A model generated the notes under the pieces. That model was not told the DNA's origin. It saw only the letters and a list, made by a program, of their open reading frames with translations, and ran no database searches. A stretch of 64,000 nt of DNA from Vanrija pseudolonga. Lineage: Eukaryota > Basidiomycota > Tremellomycetes > Trichosporonales > Trichosporonaceae. Both the position numbers and the translations under genes were made by a program. This document shows, in pieces, positions 1-13,587 of this stretch (its first letter is position 1; every line of letters starts with the position of its first letter). Location of the stretch: NCBI RefSeq assembly GCF_020906515.1, contig NC_085855.1, positions 682,001 through 746,000 of the forward strand, written 5' to 3'.

Positions 1-1591
1 GTCCTTTGTCGTCGCCCCTGTCACCGCCCATTGAGTCGCCGTTTCAGCAACATCACAACCAGTCTCGCCAAGGCTCACTAACTGGCCCACTAGCGCGCTC
101 GTTCGCCGACCTCAGCGCATCAGAGCGCAGCCCCTCGCATGGCATTCCTCGAACAACGTCGCCGACGCCAATTGAAAGGCGCCCTTCCCTGTACTCTCGG
201 AGTTCACTATCCAACGAGTCTGTACCCCAGGTACCCTCTCGCCGGACGTCTTTGGCAACACTACCCTCAGCCACCTCGGCGAGCGCAGACCCGCCCCAGC
301 GCGGCGCTCTGACTCGTCCGCCGTCTCCAGAGCCATCGGCACGGCCTCCTCGTCGATCTTCTCTGGCAGAACTCATCATGGCCAAGAGCGGCGACGACAT
401 TGCCATTGCCAAGGGCGGTCGCTTCTTCACACCGCCAGTCACCTCGACCACGGCCCCCGAACGCACTCCTGAACAGCTTCAGCCCCAGCCGCAGCAACAA
501 CAGCTGTCCGCGCCGACCAACCCTTCTTGGCTCACACGTCGCGAGTCGACAGATTCAGTTCGCTCGGCGTCCTCGCTCCCCGGCCACGTCTTTGCTGGAG
601 AACCCGACCACGGTGGGCCAAGTGTACCTCGTCGACGCAGTGCAGTTGTACCCAGCGTTTCCAAAATGGGACCCGACTCTAGGCGCTCGTTTGCCATGGA
701 AGAAGACGAGCTAGCCGACCCCAAGAGCGACCCGGGCATGCGTGGAATGGAAGTTCTGGCGGAATCTGCGCGTCGCGTGGCCGATGCCGAGCGAAAGGAC
801 AGCAACGACGATCGCGACGCTAGCCCCTCCAAGCCAAACAGTGGCGGTCCCAGCTCTGGCCCCAAGTACCCCTGCCAATACTGTGCAAAGACATTCTCAC
901 GTCCGAGCTCTTTGAGAATTCACACGTATAGCCGTGAGTTGCCTTTGACCGCTTTTGCTGTGCGGGCAACGACATGCTGACCCATCTTGCAGATACCGGT
1001 GAAAGGCCATTTGTGTGCAAGGAGCCGTCATGTCGTCGGCGATTCTCGGTCCAATCCAACCTCAAGCGTCATGCCAAGGTGCATCAACTACAAGCACAGC
1101 AGGCACAAGCAGCAGTTCAGATGGGAGGAATGCGCGGCGGACCGGGCGGCCCACACCAAATGCATCCGGGTCCGCACCCTGGAGCGGCCCCTCAGCAAGC
1201 TCCTCCGCCTCAGCATGTTTATGGATATCCGCCACACCAACAGATTCACCCGTCGCACATGGGACATCCCGCTCATGGGCCGCCTGGTCCCTACGGACCG
1301 CCTCACAGCTTTGGGCCTGGTGGTCACCCCCCTCCCCCTGGGTTCGAAATGGGACGCCCCGGGCCGCAAGGGCAGCACTTTGCACCGGTTCCACACCGTG
1401 GCGGGGCTCCGCTAGGCCATGAGCAGGCGCGTGCTGCCCACTACCACGAGACGCAACGGCGGCGCTCGCACGACGAGCATGCCGGACCGGGCCGATCCGG
1501 CCACGCCCAGCGTGGTCCGGGCGGTGGCGGCGAAGGTGGCTGGGGCAGCGAGGAGGAGGACGAGGATGAGCTCGACGATGATGAGGACTAG
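1..1591 (+). CDS. C2H2 zinc-finger transcription factor, 5' end outside window
   Basis: The reading frame is open at the left edge, so the start lies upstream. The visible protein has a long Ser/Pro/Arg-rich disordered region with a Q-rich patch (near 480-510). Two adjacent C2H2 fingers follow, the first beginning CQYC and the second beginning CKEPSC, with the linker HTGERPF between them. The second His of finger one is built across an intron, about 934-992 (GTGAGT...TTGCAG); splicing joins HTYS to HTGERPF, which restores a normal finger pair. The C-terminal part is rich in Gly, Pro and His and ends in an acidic tail (EEEDEDELDDDED). A nuclear sequence-specific DNA-binding protein is the natural inference. 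Similar paired fingers occur in many fungal regulators, so I do not name an orthologue. Confidence 0.85.
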
Positions 1592-2210
1592 GGGGAGGTG
1601 TTGGGGGAGGGGGGAAGCGACTCTGTGTGTGTGAAGGGGAGGGAAGTTGACCTTGTAGAGTAGTTTTATCCCGCGCGCTGGCCGTCACTTCGCGTTTGTT
1701 TTGTCCTGTCTGCTCATTATTCCTATCTATCCCATCATGTTTTGGCTAGCTGAGCGCCAAATGCAATCATCATCATTGTGTGCCGTGGTGTGGGCGGTGG
1801 TGGCTGTGGTGGCTGTCTGTGCGCCACGAGACGCGGGCTATCGAACGAGAGAGCAGAGGATCGTACTATTGTTGTCATTGTTGTTGGTCGAGTGGGTGGT
1901 GGATTCATGGTGGAAAGAGCCACAGTGCCTGGACGCGGGGCGGACACGGCGAACGGGATCAAAATTCCTCACCCCAGCGTACACCACCCTTTTTTGTGGC
2001 GAGTGGGACGATCGACGCGGGTGGCAGCAGGCAGCCAAAACCCAAGGCAGCCAGGAAAGTCGGCCCACCCCAGCCAAGGCCAGCACATCGTTCGACGCGG
2101 TGGTCGTCGCAGACTGCCAAAACACGCGTCAAATCAACGCGATACTCTTTCAAAGTTGTTGTTTAAAACACTCCAGCTCTTGTTGCCTGTCCTCGCCCGT
2201 CCCAACCAAC
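1592..2210. other. Intergenic region upstream of ERG11
   Basis: This holds the 3' flank of the zinc-finger gene and the ERG11 promoter, 619 nt. Reading frames crossing it are not protein-like. The only candidate site I can point to is a TCACCCCA-type motif, listed separately. Confidence 0.5.
1968..1978 (+). promoter_or_regulatory. Possible sterol regulatory element upstream of ERG11
   Basis: The motif CTCACCCCAGC lies about 235 nt before the ERG11 start. It resembles the ATCACCCCAC core bound by SREBP/Sre1 factors, which control ERG genes in Cryptococcus and fission yeast. A weaker CCACCCCAGC lies near 2065. The match is partial and short motifs occur by chance, so this is a suggestion only. 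Confidence 0.25.
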
Positions 2211-3923
<1,713 letters not shown>

Positions 3924-4056
3924 GGCATGCCGCACTCACTCACTAGACCATACCCATCATTTTCTAGTCTTCATCTCATGCAGGCGTCGTGGTTTGACAG
4001 TTGTCGTGGTTTGACATATGCTGCATCTAAGTCGTTACTAATATGGCGGTGCCACA

Positions 4057-7000
4057 CTACTCTCCGTACGCGTACTCGACCTCGTCGACCGCACCGTACT
4101 CTCTCTCCAACTCGTCGCGCGTGCCCGTGTCGATCGGCATCGGGCCCGGCATCTCGGCATCGTCCTCGAACACGTCCCCAAAGTCGTCGCCCAGTAGTGG
4201 GCCGAGACCCATGACCGGGCGCAGGGGCGACCCGCCCGAGCTCGACCGCCGCCGGTCCGTGGGGCTGCGAGGCAGAAGCTTGAGCGTGTCGGGTGACATG
4301 TGCTGTGCCGGGTCAGCTCCGCCATCTCCATCCCAACCCAACTCACCTCCCACGTGTTCTCGTCCCCCTTGCTCTTGCGACGCTGGCGCTCGTGCATCGC
4401 ATTGAACATTTCTCGCCCCTCGGCAGCCGCCTCGAGCTGAGCCTCGTCCCCGAGCTCACCGACCGTCACCACACTTTCCGAGTCGGAGATGGTGTCGTCG
4501 TCCTGGCCACCACGCGCGCGCATCAGCTCTCCAAGTCGCACCCATGCCGCATCGTCGCGTTCAGCGGGTCCTGGGGCTCCAGAGGGCGGTGGCATCGCGG
4601 CGCCGTCGCCGTACTCGTCCCAGTCCTCGTCGGCTTCCGCGGTGGTGCCCTCGCCAAAGACCTCGCGAAGGACATCTTCGTACTCGTGCATCCAGAACTC
4701 GATCATGCCGTCCGGATTGTAGGGCATGAGTGCGAGATCCGAGGCGCTCCTGCTCAGGGGGAAGAGTCCAGCATCCGAGGACACGGAATCCAGGCGGGAC
4801 CGCCGTCGGGCCGCCGGCACAAGACCAGGCTCGTCGAAGACGAGGGCACTTTGCGAATCACCACGGCGATGATCGGGACCCATTTGCGCCGCTGCAAAGT
4901 GAGCAGCATAGTGCTGTTTGTTGTAAAACGCCACAAGGGTACGCAGTGCCAATTCTTGAGGCTTGCCAGCCACGGCGTCTTCAGCCTCGAGATCTGCTTC
5001 GACGCCGACTAGCCAGTCATTGCGTAACTCGGGTCGACAATTCAGGTAGATGCTGGTGATCACCTTCATGTTGGCTACAAATGTCAGCGACACCAAATCT
5101 TGTCACGGAACCCACTCGAACGCCACTTGCGGCCACAATAGGGCATCTGGCTCTTGATGAGCTTGAGCACCTGAAGCTGGAGCATGGGCTGGTTCACCCG
5201 AAGCACGCGCTTGAGAATAGTCGAGCTCTTGTACTGGCACATGAGGAGGATTCGATGAATGCGATGCTTTGTGATCTTTTGCAGAACCTTGACAAGGTTG
5301 ATGGCAGAGAAGAAGTTGCGCCACGAGTAGTCGGTGATGATCTCAACCTCTGTTCCGTCCTCTTCTTCCTCGACTGGTGGTGTCGGTGGATCCGTCGGCG
5401 ACTCTGACCGGTTGTTGAGCTCATCCTCGGGCATCGACAGGCCTCGGCAATACTCGAAGAAGCTGCAGCCCTTCATCTCGTTCTTGGTCTGGACCATCTG
5501 CGAGATCTCCTGGAGACCAAAGATCTTGAGAACAAGGACGAGGCAGTTTGAATCGAGGAGAAGCTGCGTGAGGTGGTGGTACTTGAGAATGTCTTGATGT
5601 CAGTGCCACGGCTCCGCCAAAACGACCTACGAGACGCCTTGAACCACTTGAGGAGGATGAGAATGATGGCCGAGACGGCCTTGGAGGTGATCTCGCGGTG
5701 TCGCGCAATGTCAATCTCTTCCCGGGTAGGTGGGGGACGGTCTTCAACAGCTGGGAGAGTCAGAAGAGTTGTTTGTGCTACGCCTCACGAGGGACATCCT
5801 GTGTCGGAGAAGCCAATGCCGGGGCCACTCCCTGGTTGTGCTGCTGCTGCATGGGGTGAGGCGGGCCGCTGGTGCTTGTTACCGTCGCAAGGAGGAGCTT
5901 TAGCAGGACAATCACCGCGTTCTGCATGATGGGCAGCATTGAGCGCTGTGATATTAGTGGAGATCACAGTAGACACACTCACGTAGATGACCTCGACGCG
6001 GTACAACCGCCTGGCGGCCGCACGCTTCTCGCGGGCGAGGCGGACGCCTTCGGTGTCACCCTTCGCCTGTGCCCGCAGTTCCTCCTCCTCGTAACGCCAG
6101 TCTCGGCGCATGGCCTCTTCCGCAGCCTCGTCCTGTTCGTCATCGATACGCAGCGACGAAAAGCCGATGAGCCCCCTCTGTCCCAGCCCCCGCTCCTCGC
6201 GGAGGTAGTCCTCGCGCGACTCCCAGAGCTGGTACAGTGCGAGCGACACGAACACGTGGTCGTGGTAGAGCTTGTCTGCCTCGTCGATAGCGTAGGGCAC
6301 CAGGCTCGCAGGCGGGCCATTTGTGGGCTGCGAGTAAGGGAAGACAAACGGCCTGGAGGGGTCCGTCTGAAACTGCAGTTTCTTGGGGCGTTGCTGCGGT
6401 GACTGGGGTGGTGTAGGGGCCGGAGTTCCAGGTTGGGGGAGTGATTGGGTCGGTATTGTTGAGAATGGGGAAGACGAACTGCCTGTCAGGTCACCAGAGT
6501 GGTACTCTGTAGAGTGATAGTTTGGCTTTGGAGGCATTGGCTTTATGCTCTCGGCCAATACCTCTGTTGACACAGGGATGCCATCTGGGACCGAGGGCGC
6601 TGGGGCAAATGTCGGGTACTTTGTGGACGTGTCCCTGCGCCACAGAGCAATGTCCATCGGTGTGGCCTTTGTGAAGTCTGGCTTGTGAGCTGGGCAATGA
6701 TTGGGGACGCACCCTTCTTCTCAGGACCCAGACCTGCCAGCTCTCGCGACAAGGCCTTCGTCTTGGCCGCCTCACGCATGCCACCGAGGCATGCCAAGAG
6801 GGTCTTCCAGAGCAAGAGGAGGACCTTCTTGACAGGGTAGCCCTTGGGCACGCTCCTGTCCTTCAATCCCGCCACCATGTTGATCAGCACGATAGGAAGA
6901 GGAGGTTCCACCGCCACTGAGTCGTCAGTCGTTGTTGCCTCGCCGTAGCCTCACTGAGCTCGTCTCCGAACGCGTCGTCGCTGCGTGACACCTCGACCAG

Positions 7001-7910
7001 GAAATACAGCATGGCGAGGACGTCCATGAGCTCTGCTGAGTGCGTGTCAAAGGGGTCAAACGGCGCAGGCTGGAGGTTGGAGGACCCGCTGCGCTCGTGC
7101 GCCGGCGCCGACGGCTGAGCCTTCTCGAGAACGCTGATCTGTTAGTCATCGGCGTTGTCGTCTGACCTACTCTGAAGCGTTGTAGCGACGGGCAGCATCC
7201 CGCAGGCCGAGTACGAGGGTGGCGACTCCGTCAACGGACCGTATGAGCTTGGCATTCTCAATGATCCAGTGCAGCTGGTCCTCTGAAGACTCGGTCTCGG
7301 CGAAGCAGCCTGATGGGTTAGCGAGTCAGAGGGCTCAGAACCCACCTTGGAGAAGATACAAAAGTCGGCCCTGTGCGGCGCGGCGGGTTTCGGTGACCGG
7401 GCTCTCAAGATACTCGAGCTGCGTCTCGACGTACTCTCGCCGTTTACGCAGCGTGGCCGTGGTCCACTCTGCCTCGTCAGTCACGACCCAGCGTCTCCTA
7501 CTCACTGCCAGAGAACGAGCCTTCGAACCGCGTCGCGTTCTGCTGCACATACGCCATCTCGATATATGGGTAGAACTCGTTGAGCTCGTTCATGAGCGTG
7601 TCCGTGTCATCGTAGCGAAAGTCGAAACGCTGGCTCTGGGCGGTCAGCTGCAGTACAAGCCGTCACTACCCACCCTCGCCCTTGCGAGACCGGCAGCTTG
7701 GGCCCTCATCTGGCCGAGGGTGACGTTCTCGGTCACTTCGCCGCCTTCGGCAGCGTCGCGCGAGACGCCATCGCCGGCGCGGCCGGGGCCTTCGGCGCCG
7801 TTAGAGCGTGGTCTCGGCAGGTTGGGCAACCGTGATGTCGGTGCGGGGGATGGCGCGGGTGCCGATGATGCCGTCTTTGTTGGGAACGGTGTGAAGCCCT
7901 CTATCCACAT
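4057..7910 (-). CDS. FAR11: STRIPAK subunit Far11/STRIP (N1221 and DUF3402 domains)
   Basis: Homologue of yeast Far11 and animal STRIP1/2, a scaffold of the STRIPAK phosphatase-kinase complex. The gene is spread over about a dozen exons on the reverse strand. The start at 7910 (MWIEGFTPF) opens exon 7910-7674; the stop is at 4059-4057. N1221 landmarks: RFDFRYDDTDTLMNELNEFY near the front and KGYPVKKVLLLLWKTLLACLGG around 6800-6860, almost the signature of STRIP proteins. The C-terminal DUF3402 part includes FFEYCRGLSMPEDELNNRS (near 5410-5460) and MKVITSIYLNCRPELRNDWL (near 5010-5070), both strongly STRIP-like. The last exon (to 4057) is reached by an intron at about 4310-4350. I estimate about 1,100 residues. 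It is divergent from PHB1, with a shared promoter of about 370 nt. Individual internal exon ends are approximate. Confidence 0.9.
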
Positions 7911-8279
7911 GAGGTGTTGGGTGCGCGGTGTTTGGGGTGAGTGACGCTCCTGGTGTCACGTCGAGTCTTGGAGTGTTGCCTCGGTAGCTAGAGGCAGACA
8001 AGGTGACAATAACAGCAGCAGCAGTAACCACCAACAGCAAGCCATAACGCGCGCCGCCGCCAGTGCCGCCATGACGCTCGGCACTTATTGTCGTCGCTCG
8101 CGTGACTTGCACGTGGTTTTACTTCCGCTCCTGCCAAAGCCGCCGAACGTCAGCGTGTGTGCCGGATTTCTCCCACTGCCGTCCTCGTTGCTCGCCCCCG
8201 TCGCCGCCGTCATTCGCATCGACATTCGGTGCACTTCCTTCGACTCCAAACCTCGGACAATCAGCAGCAAGTCGCAGCA
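7911..8279. promoter_or_regulatory. Shared promoter of FAR11 and PHB1
   Basis: A 369-nt gap between divergent start codons. It holds CAG/CAA-rich stretches near 8010-8040 and no clear TATA box or other named site. Confidence 0.45.
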
Positions 8280-9500
8280 ATGGCCTTTGTTCAGAACATC
8301 TCGCGACTCATCGGTAAGTAGATGTGGTTCCGGTGACCCACAAAGCCCCTTTACTCACGCCCCGCAGTCCCCCTCGCCATCGGCGTCGCCGTTGTCGACT
8401 CGGCTCTGTACGATGTTCCCGGTGGCTACCGCGCCGTCATGTTCGACCGTTTCCGTGGTGTCTTGCCGACTGTGAGTGGTGCTGGCGACACAAACCGTGA
8501 TAGCAGACCTGACATCCCAGGCTACCGGCGAGGGAACCCACTTCCTTGTTCCTTGGCTCCAGAAGGCGATCCTCTACGACGTCCGCATCAAGCCTAGGGT
8601 ATGTTGTTGTTGATGCTCGCTCTGGGCATTGGCTGAGCATTGACTGACCTTTTGCAGAATATCTCGACCACCACGGGATCCAAGGGTAAGTTTACTGCTC
8701 CGCTGGTATCCACAGCAGTGGCTGACTTCCCAGACATGCAGATGGTCTCTCTCACCCTCCGTGTCATGTCGCGGCCCGACCTGAACGCGCTCCCCGAGAT
8801 CTACCAGAACCTGGGTCTTGAGTGAGTACCCCGCCCACAATGAGACGCCCAACTAACCACCACAGCTACGACGAGCGTGTCCTTCCCTCGATCGGAAACG
8901 AGGTGCTCAAGGCGACTGTTGCCCAGTTTGACGCTTCCGAGCTCATCACCAACCGTGAAATCGTCTCTGCGCGTATCCGTGACGACCTCTTGACCCGTGC
9001 CAAGGAGTTCCACATCCAGCTCGAGGACGTTTCCATTGTGAGTGACCCTGGTGCGATGGGGGCAAGGCTGACAATCACAGACCCACATGACGTACGTCGA
9101 CTGACCTCCCTTCCCAAACGACATGCTGACCCCACAGCTTCGGCAAGGAGTTCACCACTGCCGTTGAGCAGAAGCAGATTGCCCAGCAGGACGCCGAGCG
9201 TGCCAAGTTCGTCGTCGAGAAGGCCGAGCAGGAGCGCCAGGCTGCCGTTATCCGCGCCGAGGGTGAGGCCGAGGCCGCTGCCACCATCTCGGCTGCCCTC
9301 GCCAAGGCCGGTGACGCCTTTGTCCAGTTCCGCAAGATTGAGACTGCCCGCGAGATTGGTCAGTGGATAAGCAACAACCCTTGGAGCCATGCTGACTCTG
9401 CCCAGCTGGCACACTGTCTGGCTCGCGCAACGTCTCGTACGTGCCCTCGTCCAGCGGCAACCTTCTCCTGCAGGTTCCCGGCCAGAACTCTTCCGCTTAA
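8280..9500 (+). CDS. PHB1: Prohibitin 1
   Basis: A subunit of the mitochondrial inner-membrane prohibitin ring, which holds and protects newly made membrane proteins and shapes cristae. Spliced exons give a protein that tracks Phb1 along its length: a hydrophobic N-terminus ending [13 protein letters not shown], then [45 protein letters not shown], a long Ala/Glu coiled coil ([19 protein letters not shown]) and a C-terminus [17 protein letters not shown]. Early exons are 8280-8313, 8368-8471, 8521-8598 and 8658-8685. Exon 9081-9091 is only 11 nt. The stop is at 9498-9500. Such dense splitting is typical of Tremellomycete housekeeping genes. Length is about 270 residues, normal for the family. 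Confidence 0.95.
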
Positions 9501-10242
9501 AAAATCTGGCTACCGGAGCAAAGAGGCACGGGGTAGGCAGCAGCAGCAACAACAGCATATGTATGAAACATCTCCATTCTGGTGTGGGTTGTGTGGCGCG
9601 GCCACTGAAAGCTTGGGCCGTGGCAGAGTGGGATCGGCGCTGTGTGTGATTGCGCGTAGGTATGATGGGCCAGGAACTGTTCCGCCGTCTCAAACACTAC
9701 GCTCTCCGAGCCCAGCATAGCCCCGGCACTCTCGACGACACTTGCGCGCTGCATGACTCGCCGTCGTTGTGGTTGTCGTCGTCACGCCGGTCTTCACGGA
9801 CATTGACAGCTTGTCCGATCCCGTCACTTTAATCACGTGATCTGATCGACGCGTAGAGATTTTGCGCGGATTTCAGGTTTAGGATTTTTTTGTATGGGTC
9901 GTGGCCCGCGAAGCAGCGTGTTCGGTATGCGTGGTATCTGTGTGGTGGCCGCCGTCGTCACGCAGGCAGTCGGCCAGTGGCCAGTCAGTGGCTTGTCGGG
10001 CCGTACAAACCCCATTGTAACTGTCTCTCAGCTTTTTCTTTCTCATCTCTCCCCCCCATCTCTCTCACACACTCTTCAATAAAAGGCGCAAGAGGGGTTC
10101 ACAGCGAACTCCCTACGCTCACTACTCACCACTCTTACACCCCAAGCATTGTACTCTAGACACACACACACACGCACGCACTGTAAAATTCCTTATCACA
10201 CCAGCGGCAAATCTTCCTTCCCCCTAGACCCAACCACGTTCG
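9501..10242. promoter_or_regulatory. PHB1 3' flank and EF-3 promoter
   Basis: 742 nt between two same-strand genes. ATCACGTGAT, a perfect palindrome with a CACGTG E-box core, lies near 9832-9841. The last 220 nt before the EF-3 start are pyrimidine-rich (runs of CT and CA around 10020-10230), a style common before strongly expressed fungal genes. No gene is seen. Confidence 0.5.
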
Positions 10243-13200
10243 ATGCCCGTCGCCATGCCCGCCGCGGCAACCCCCCTCCCATTCTCGCCCCTCGTTGACG
10301 AATTTGTCAAGCTCGCCGCCGCCCCTTCCAATGTCGAGGCCAAGGCTCAGGCGGACGCCATCGCGCTCCAGCTGAAGAAGGCGCCCCGCACCATTGATGC
10401 CATTGAGAAGGGCAAGGTCGTTGACGTCGTCCTCATCTGGGCCGGCTCAAAGTCTGGCTTTGAGCGCGAGTCGGCTCCCGTCCTCGTTGAGCGCATCAGC
10501 CGCTCGCTCGGCGCCGGTATCGAGGGTGTCTTTGTTCCCATCATCCCGGCCCTCCTCGGCCTCTCGATGGACAAGGGCCAACCCGTCCGCTCGGCCGTCA
10601 CCTCTGCTCTCAAGGCGCTCATCAAGGCGTCCCCTCCCGAGGCTACCCGCCCCATCCTCGATGTGCTTATCCGCAGCCTCGACGAGTCCAAGGGATGGCG
10701 CTCCAAGGTCTCGGCTCTCAAGGCCATCGAGGAGCTTGTCAAGCCCGGCGCTGAGGAGTACATTGGCGCCGAGCTCGGCCATGCCATCCCCGTCGTCGAG
10801 ATGGCCATGCACGACACCAAGGCTGAGGTTTCCGCTGCTGCCATCAAGTGTGCCACCACCCTCTGTGGCACTCTCCCCAACCCCGATGTCCTCAAGCACG
10901 TCAAGCTTCTTGTCGACGCCATGGCCTCGCCCCAGGCCGTGCCCGGCACCATCAAGGGCCTGTCTTCGACGACCTTTGTCGCCGAGGTTACCGGCCCCAC
11001 CCTTGCCGTTCTCGTGCCCCTCCTTACCCGTGCCCTCAAGGAGCGCTCGACCGACACGCAGCGCATGACCTGCATTGTCATTGGAAACCTGGTCAAGCTC
11101 GTCCGTGACCCCACGGTCGCCGCCCGCTACCTCGGCACCCTCGTCACTGGTGTGGAGCAGATTGCCACTGGCGCCGCCTTCCCCGAGATCCGTGCCTTTG
11201 CCCAGACTGCCCTCGACATCCTCCACGGCGCTGGTGCCTCGGCCACGGCTACTCCCCTGCCCCCTCGTGACATTATCCTCGGTGTCACTGACGCTCTCCA
11301 CGTTATTGCCAAGCACGTCGACGTTCCCGGCTTCCCCGAGTTCCCCTCGGTGCCTCTGTCCGTGTCGTTGCCCTCTAACCCTGTTGTTGCCCACGCGATT
11401 GAGCACCAGGCCAACATCATTGCCGATCTCGTTGACGCTCGTCGCTTTACCGCTTCCATCTGGGAGGGCAAGGCTGTTACTTCCTTCTTCAAGCTTCTTT
11501 TGGGCGCCGAGGAGGGCACCAAGGCGGCTTCCGACATTCGCCAGGCGTTCCTTGCTGCCGACCGCGCCAAGTACGCCACGAACGAGGAGGACGACGGCGA
11601 GGGCGGACCTCTTCTCTGCGACATTCAGTTCTCGCTCGCCTACGGCGGTCTCCTTCTCCTCAACCACACCAACCTCAAGCTCCGCCGCGGACGCCGCTAC
11701 GGTATCTGTGCGGCCAATGGTGCCGGAAAGTCGACTCTGATGAAGGCTATCCGTGACGGCAAGGTCGAGGGCTTCCCTTCGCAGGATGAGCTTCGCTGCC
11801 TCATGGTGGAGCACGCTCTCCAGGGCGAGGACACCTCCATGGCGATTGTTGAGTTCCTTCACTCGGACCCCAAGCTCAAGAGCCGCGCTCGCGAGGAGGT
11901 CGCCAAGATGCTCCTTTCGGTCGGCTTCTCTGAGGAGAAGCAGCAGGACCCCGTTGCGTCGCTGTCGGGTGGCTGGAAGATGAAGCTCGAGCTCGCCCGT
12001 GCCATGCTTATCGGTGCCGACCTCCTGCTCCTTGATGAGCCTACCAACCACTTGGATGTTCAGACTGTCGCCTGGCTCGAGGACTACCTCGTCAACCTCG
12101 ACGTTACCTGCCTGATCGTCTCGCACGACTCGGGCTTCCTTGACAACGTCACGACCGACATTATCCACTACGAGGAGAAGAAGCTCGTCTACTACCCCGG
12201 CAACCTGTCCAAGTTTGTCGAGATGGTCCCTGCCGCCAAGTCTTACTACACTCTTGCCGCGACCTCGATCAAGTTCACCTTCCCTCCTCCCGGCTCGCTT
12301 GTTGGTGTGCGCTCCAACACGCGTTCCATCATGAAGCTCGTCAACTGCACGTTCACCTACCCCGGCGCTTCCAAGCCGTCGCTCAAGAACGTGTCGTGCT
12401 CGCTCTCGCTCTCGTCGCGTGTCGGTATCCTCGGCCCCAACGGTGCCGGCAAGTCGACCCTCATCAAGCTGCTCACTGGCGAGACTGTTCCTCAGGATGG
12501 TACCGTGTACAAGCACCCCGCGCTTCGTGTCGGTTACGTCGCTCAGCACGCCTTCCACCACATCAACCTCCACCTCGAGAAGACTGCTGTCCAGTACATC
12601 CAGTGGCGTTACCAGGACGGTCACGACCGTGAGATGATGGAGAAGGCTACCCGTGTCTTCACCGAGGAGGACTTGGCCATGATGGACAAGCCTATCGCTG
12701 GCAAGAACGGCGAGCTTCGCAAGATTGACTACATCCTTGGTCGCCAGAAGCTCAAGAAGTCGTTCCAGTACGAGGTCAAGTTCAAGGGCTTTGACCACAA
12801 ATTCAACGCCTGGATTCCTCGCGATGTTCTTATCGAGAAGGGCTTCCAGAAGCTCGTTGGCCAGTTTGACGACATGGAGTCGTCTCGTGAGGGTGCCGGT
12901 ATGCGCGACACCTCGGCCAAGGCTGTCCGTGAGGTGCTCGAGGCCGTTGGTCTCGACGGCGACATTGCCCAGTACAACGAGATGTCTGGTCTCTCGGGTG
13001 GTCAGAAGGTCAAGGTGGTTATTGCCGCCTCGATGTTCAACCGTCCTCAGTGTCTCTTCCTCGACGAGCCTACCAACTTCTTGGACCGTGAGGCCCTCGG
13101 CGGTCTTTCTGTCGCCATCAAGGAGTGGGGAGGTGCCGTTGTCATCATCTCGCACTCGCACGAGTTCGTCAACGCTCTGTGCCCCGAGATCTGGAACGTC

Positions 13201-13587
13201 GACGCTGGTGAGCTCACCTCGATCGGCAAGCGTGTCGTCGACGACGACCTGTTTGACGACCCGTCGCGTCCCGGTTCGCGCACGACCTCTACGCGCGGCA
13301 CTCCCCGCACTGGCGCCGCCACCCCCATCTCGGCCCTCGCCTCGGGCGTCAACAGCGCCCTCACGTCGGCCGCGCCCTCGACTGTCGGCTCGACCGTTAC
13401 GTCGGCTGTCAACTCTGCCGACGAGGCCGAGGACATTGCCAAGCTCGCCAAGCTCGCCCTCAAGCCCAAGAAGAAGAAGAAGCCTACCCGTAACGACCTG
13501 AAGGCGCAGGAGGAGCGCCGTAGGATCCGCAAGCTCAACTGGCTTACCTACGGTGGCGAGCGCGAGCCTGACACTGAGGAGGATTAG
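10243..13587 (+). CDS. TEF3: Translation elongation factor 3
   Basis: Fungus-specific ABC-F ATPase that helps release E-site tRNA during elongation. It is an intronless frame of 1,114 codons, slightly longer than the roughly 1,045-1,055 residues usual for EF-3. A HEAT-repeat region fills about residues 10-320. ABC1 has Walker A GAAN/GAGKST near 489, signature LSGGWK near 576 and Walker B LLLLDEPTNHLD near 594. ABC2 has GPNGAGKST near 731, an inserted chromodomain (YEVKFKGFDHKFNAWIPRD near 843-861), signature LSGGQK near 917 and FLDEPTNFLD near 939. The tail is Ser/Thr-rich, then Lys-rich (KPKKKKKP). A second Met four codons in (10255) could be the true start. Codon use is strongly biased, as expected for high expression. 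Confidence 0.97.
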   Translation: MPVAMPAAATPLPFSPLVDEFVKLAAAPSNVEAKAQADAIALQLKKAPRTIDAIEKGKVVDVVLIWAGSKSGFERESAPVLVERISRSLGAGIEGVFVPIIPALLGLSMDKGQPVRSAVTSALKALIKASPPEATRPILDVLIRSLDESKGWRSKVSALKAIEELVKPGAEEYIGAELGHAIPVVEMAMHDTKAEVSAAAIKCATTLCGTLPNPDVLKHVKLLVDAMASPQAVPGTIKGLSSTTFVAEVTGPTLAVLVPLLTRALKERSTDTQRMTCIVIGNLVKLVRDPTVAARYLGTLVTGVEQIATGAAFPEIRAFAQTALDILHGAGASATATPLPPRDIILGVTDALHVIAKHVDVPGFPEFPSVPLSVSLPSNPVVAHAIEHQANIIADLVDARRFTASIWEGKAVTSFFKLLLGAEEGTKAASDIRQAFLAADRAKYATNEEDDGEGGPLLCDIQFSLAYGGLLLLNHTNLKLRRGRRYGICAANGAGKSTLMKAIRDGKVEGFPSQDELRCLMVEHALQGEDTSMAIVEFLHSDPKLKSRAREEVAKMLLSVGFSEEKQQDPVASLSGGWKMKLELARAMLIGADLLLLDEPTNHLDVQTVAWLEDYLVNLDVTCLIVSHDSGFLDNVTTDIIHYEEKKLVYYPGNLSKFVEMVPAAKSYYTLAATSIKFTFPPPGSLVGVRSNTRSIMKLVNCTFTYPGASKPSLKNVSCSLSLSSRVGILGPNGAGKSTLIKLLTGETVPQDGTVYKHPALRVGYVAQHAFHHINLHLEKTAVQYIQWRYQDGHDREMMEKATRVFTEEDLAMMDKPIAGKNGELRKIDYILGRQKLKKSFQYEVKFKGFDHKFNAWIPRDVLIEKGFQKLVGQFDDMESSREGAGMRDTSAKAVREVLEAVGLDGDIAQYNEMSGLSGGQKVKVVIAASMFNRPQCLFLDEPTNFLDREALGGLSVAIKEWGGAVVIISHSHEFVNALCPEIWNVDAGELTSIGKRVVDDDLFDDPSRPGSRTTSTRGTPRTGAATPISALASGVNSALTSAAPSTVGSTVTSAVNSADEAEDIAKLAKLALKPKKKKKPTRNDLKAQEERRRIRKLNWLTYGGEREPDTEED

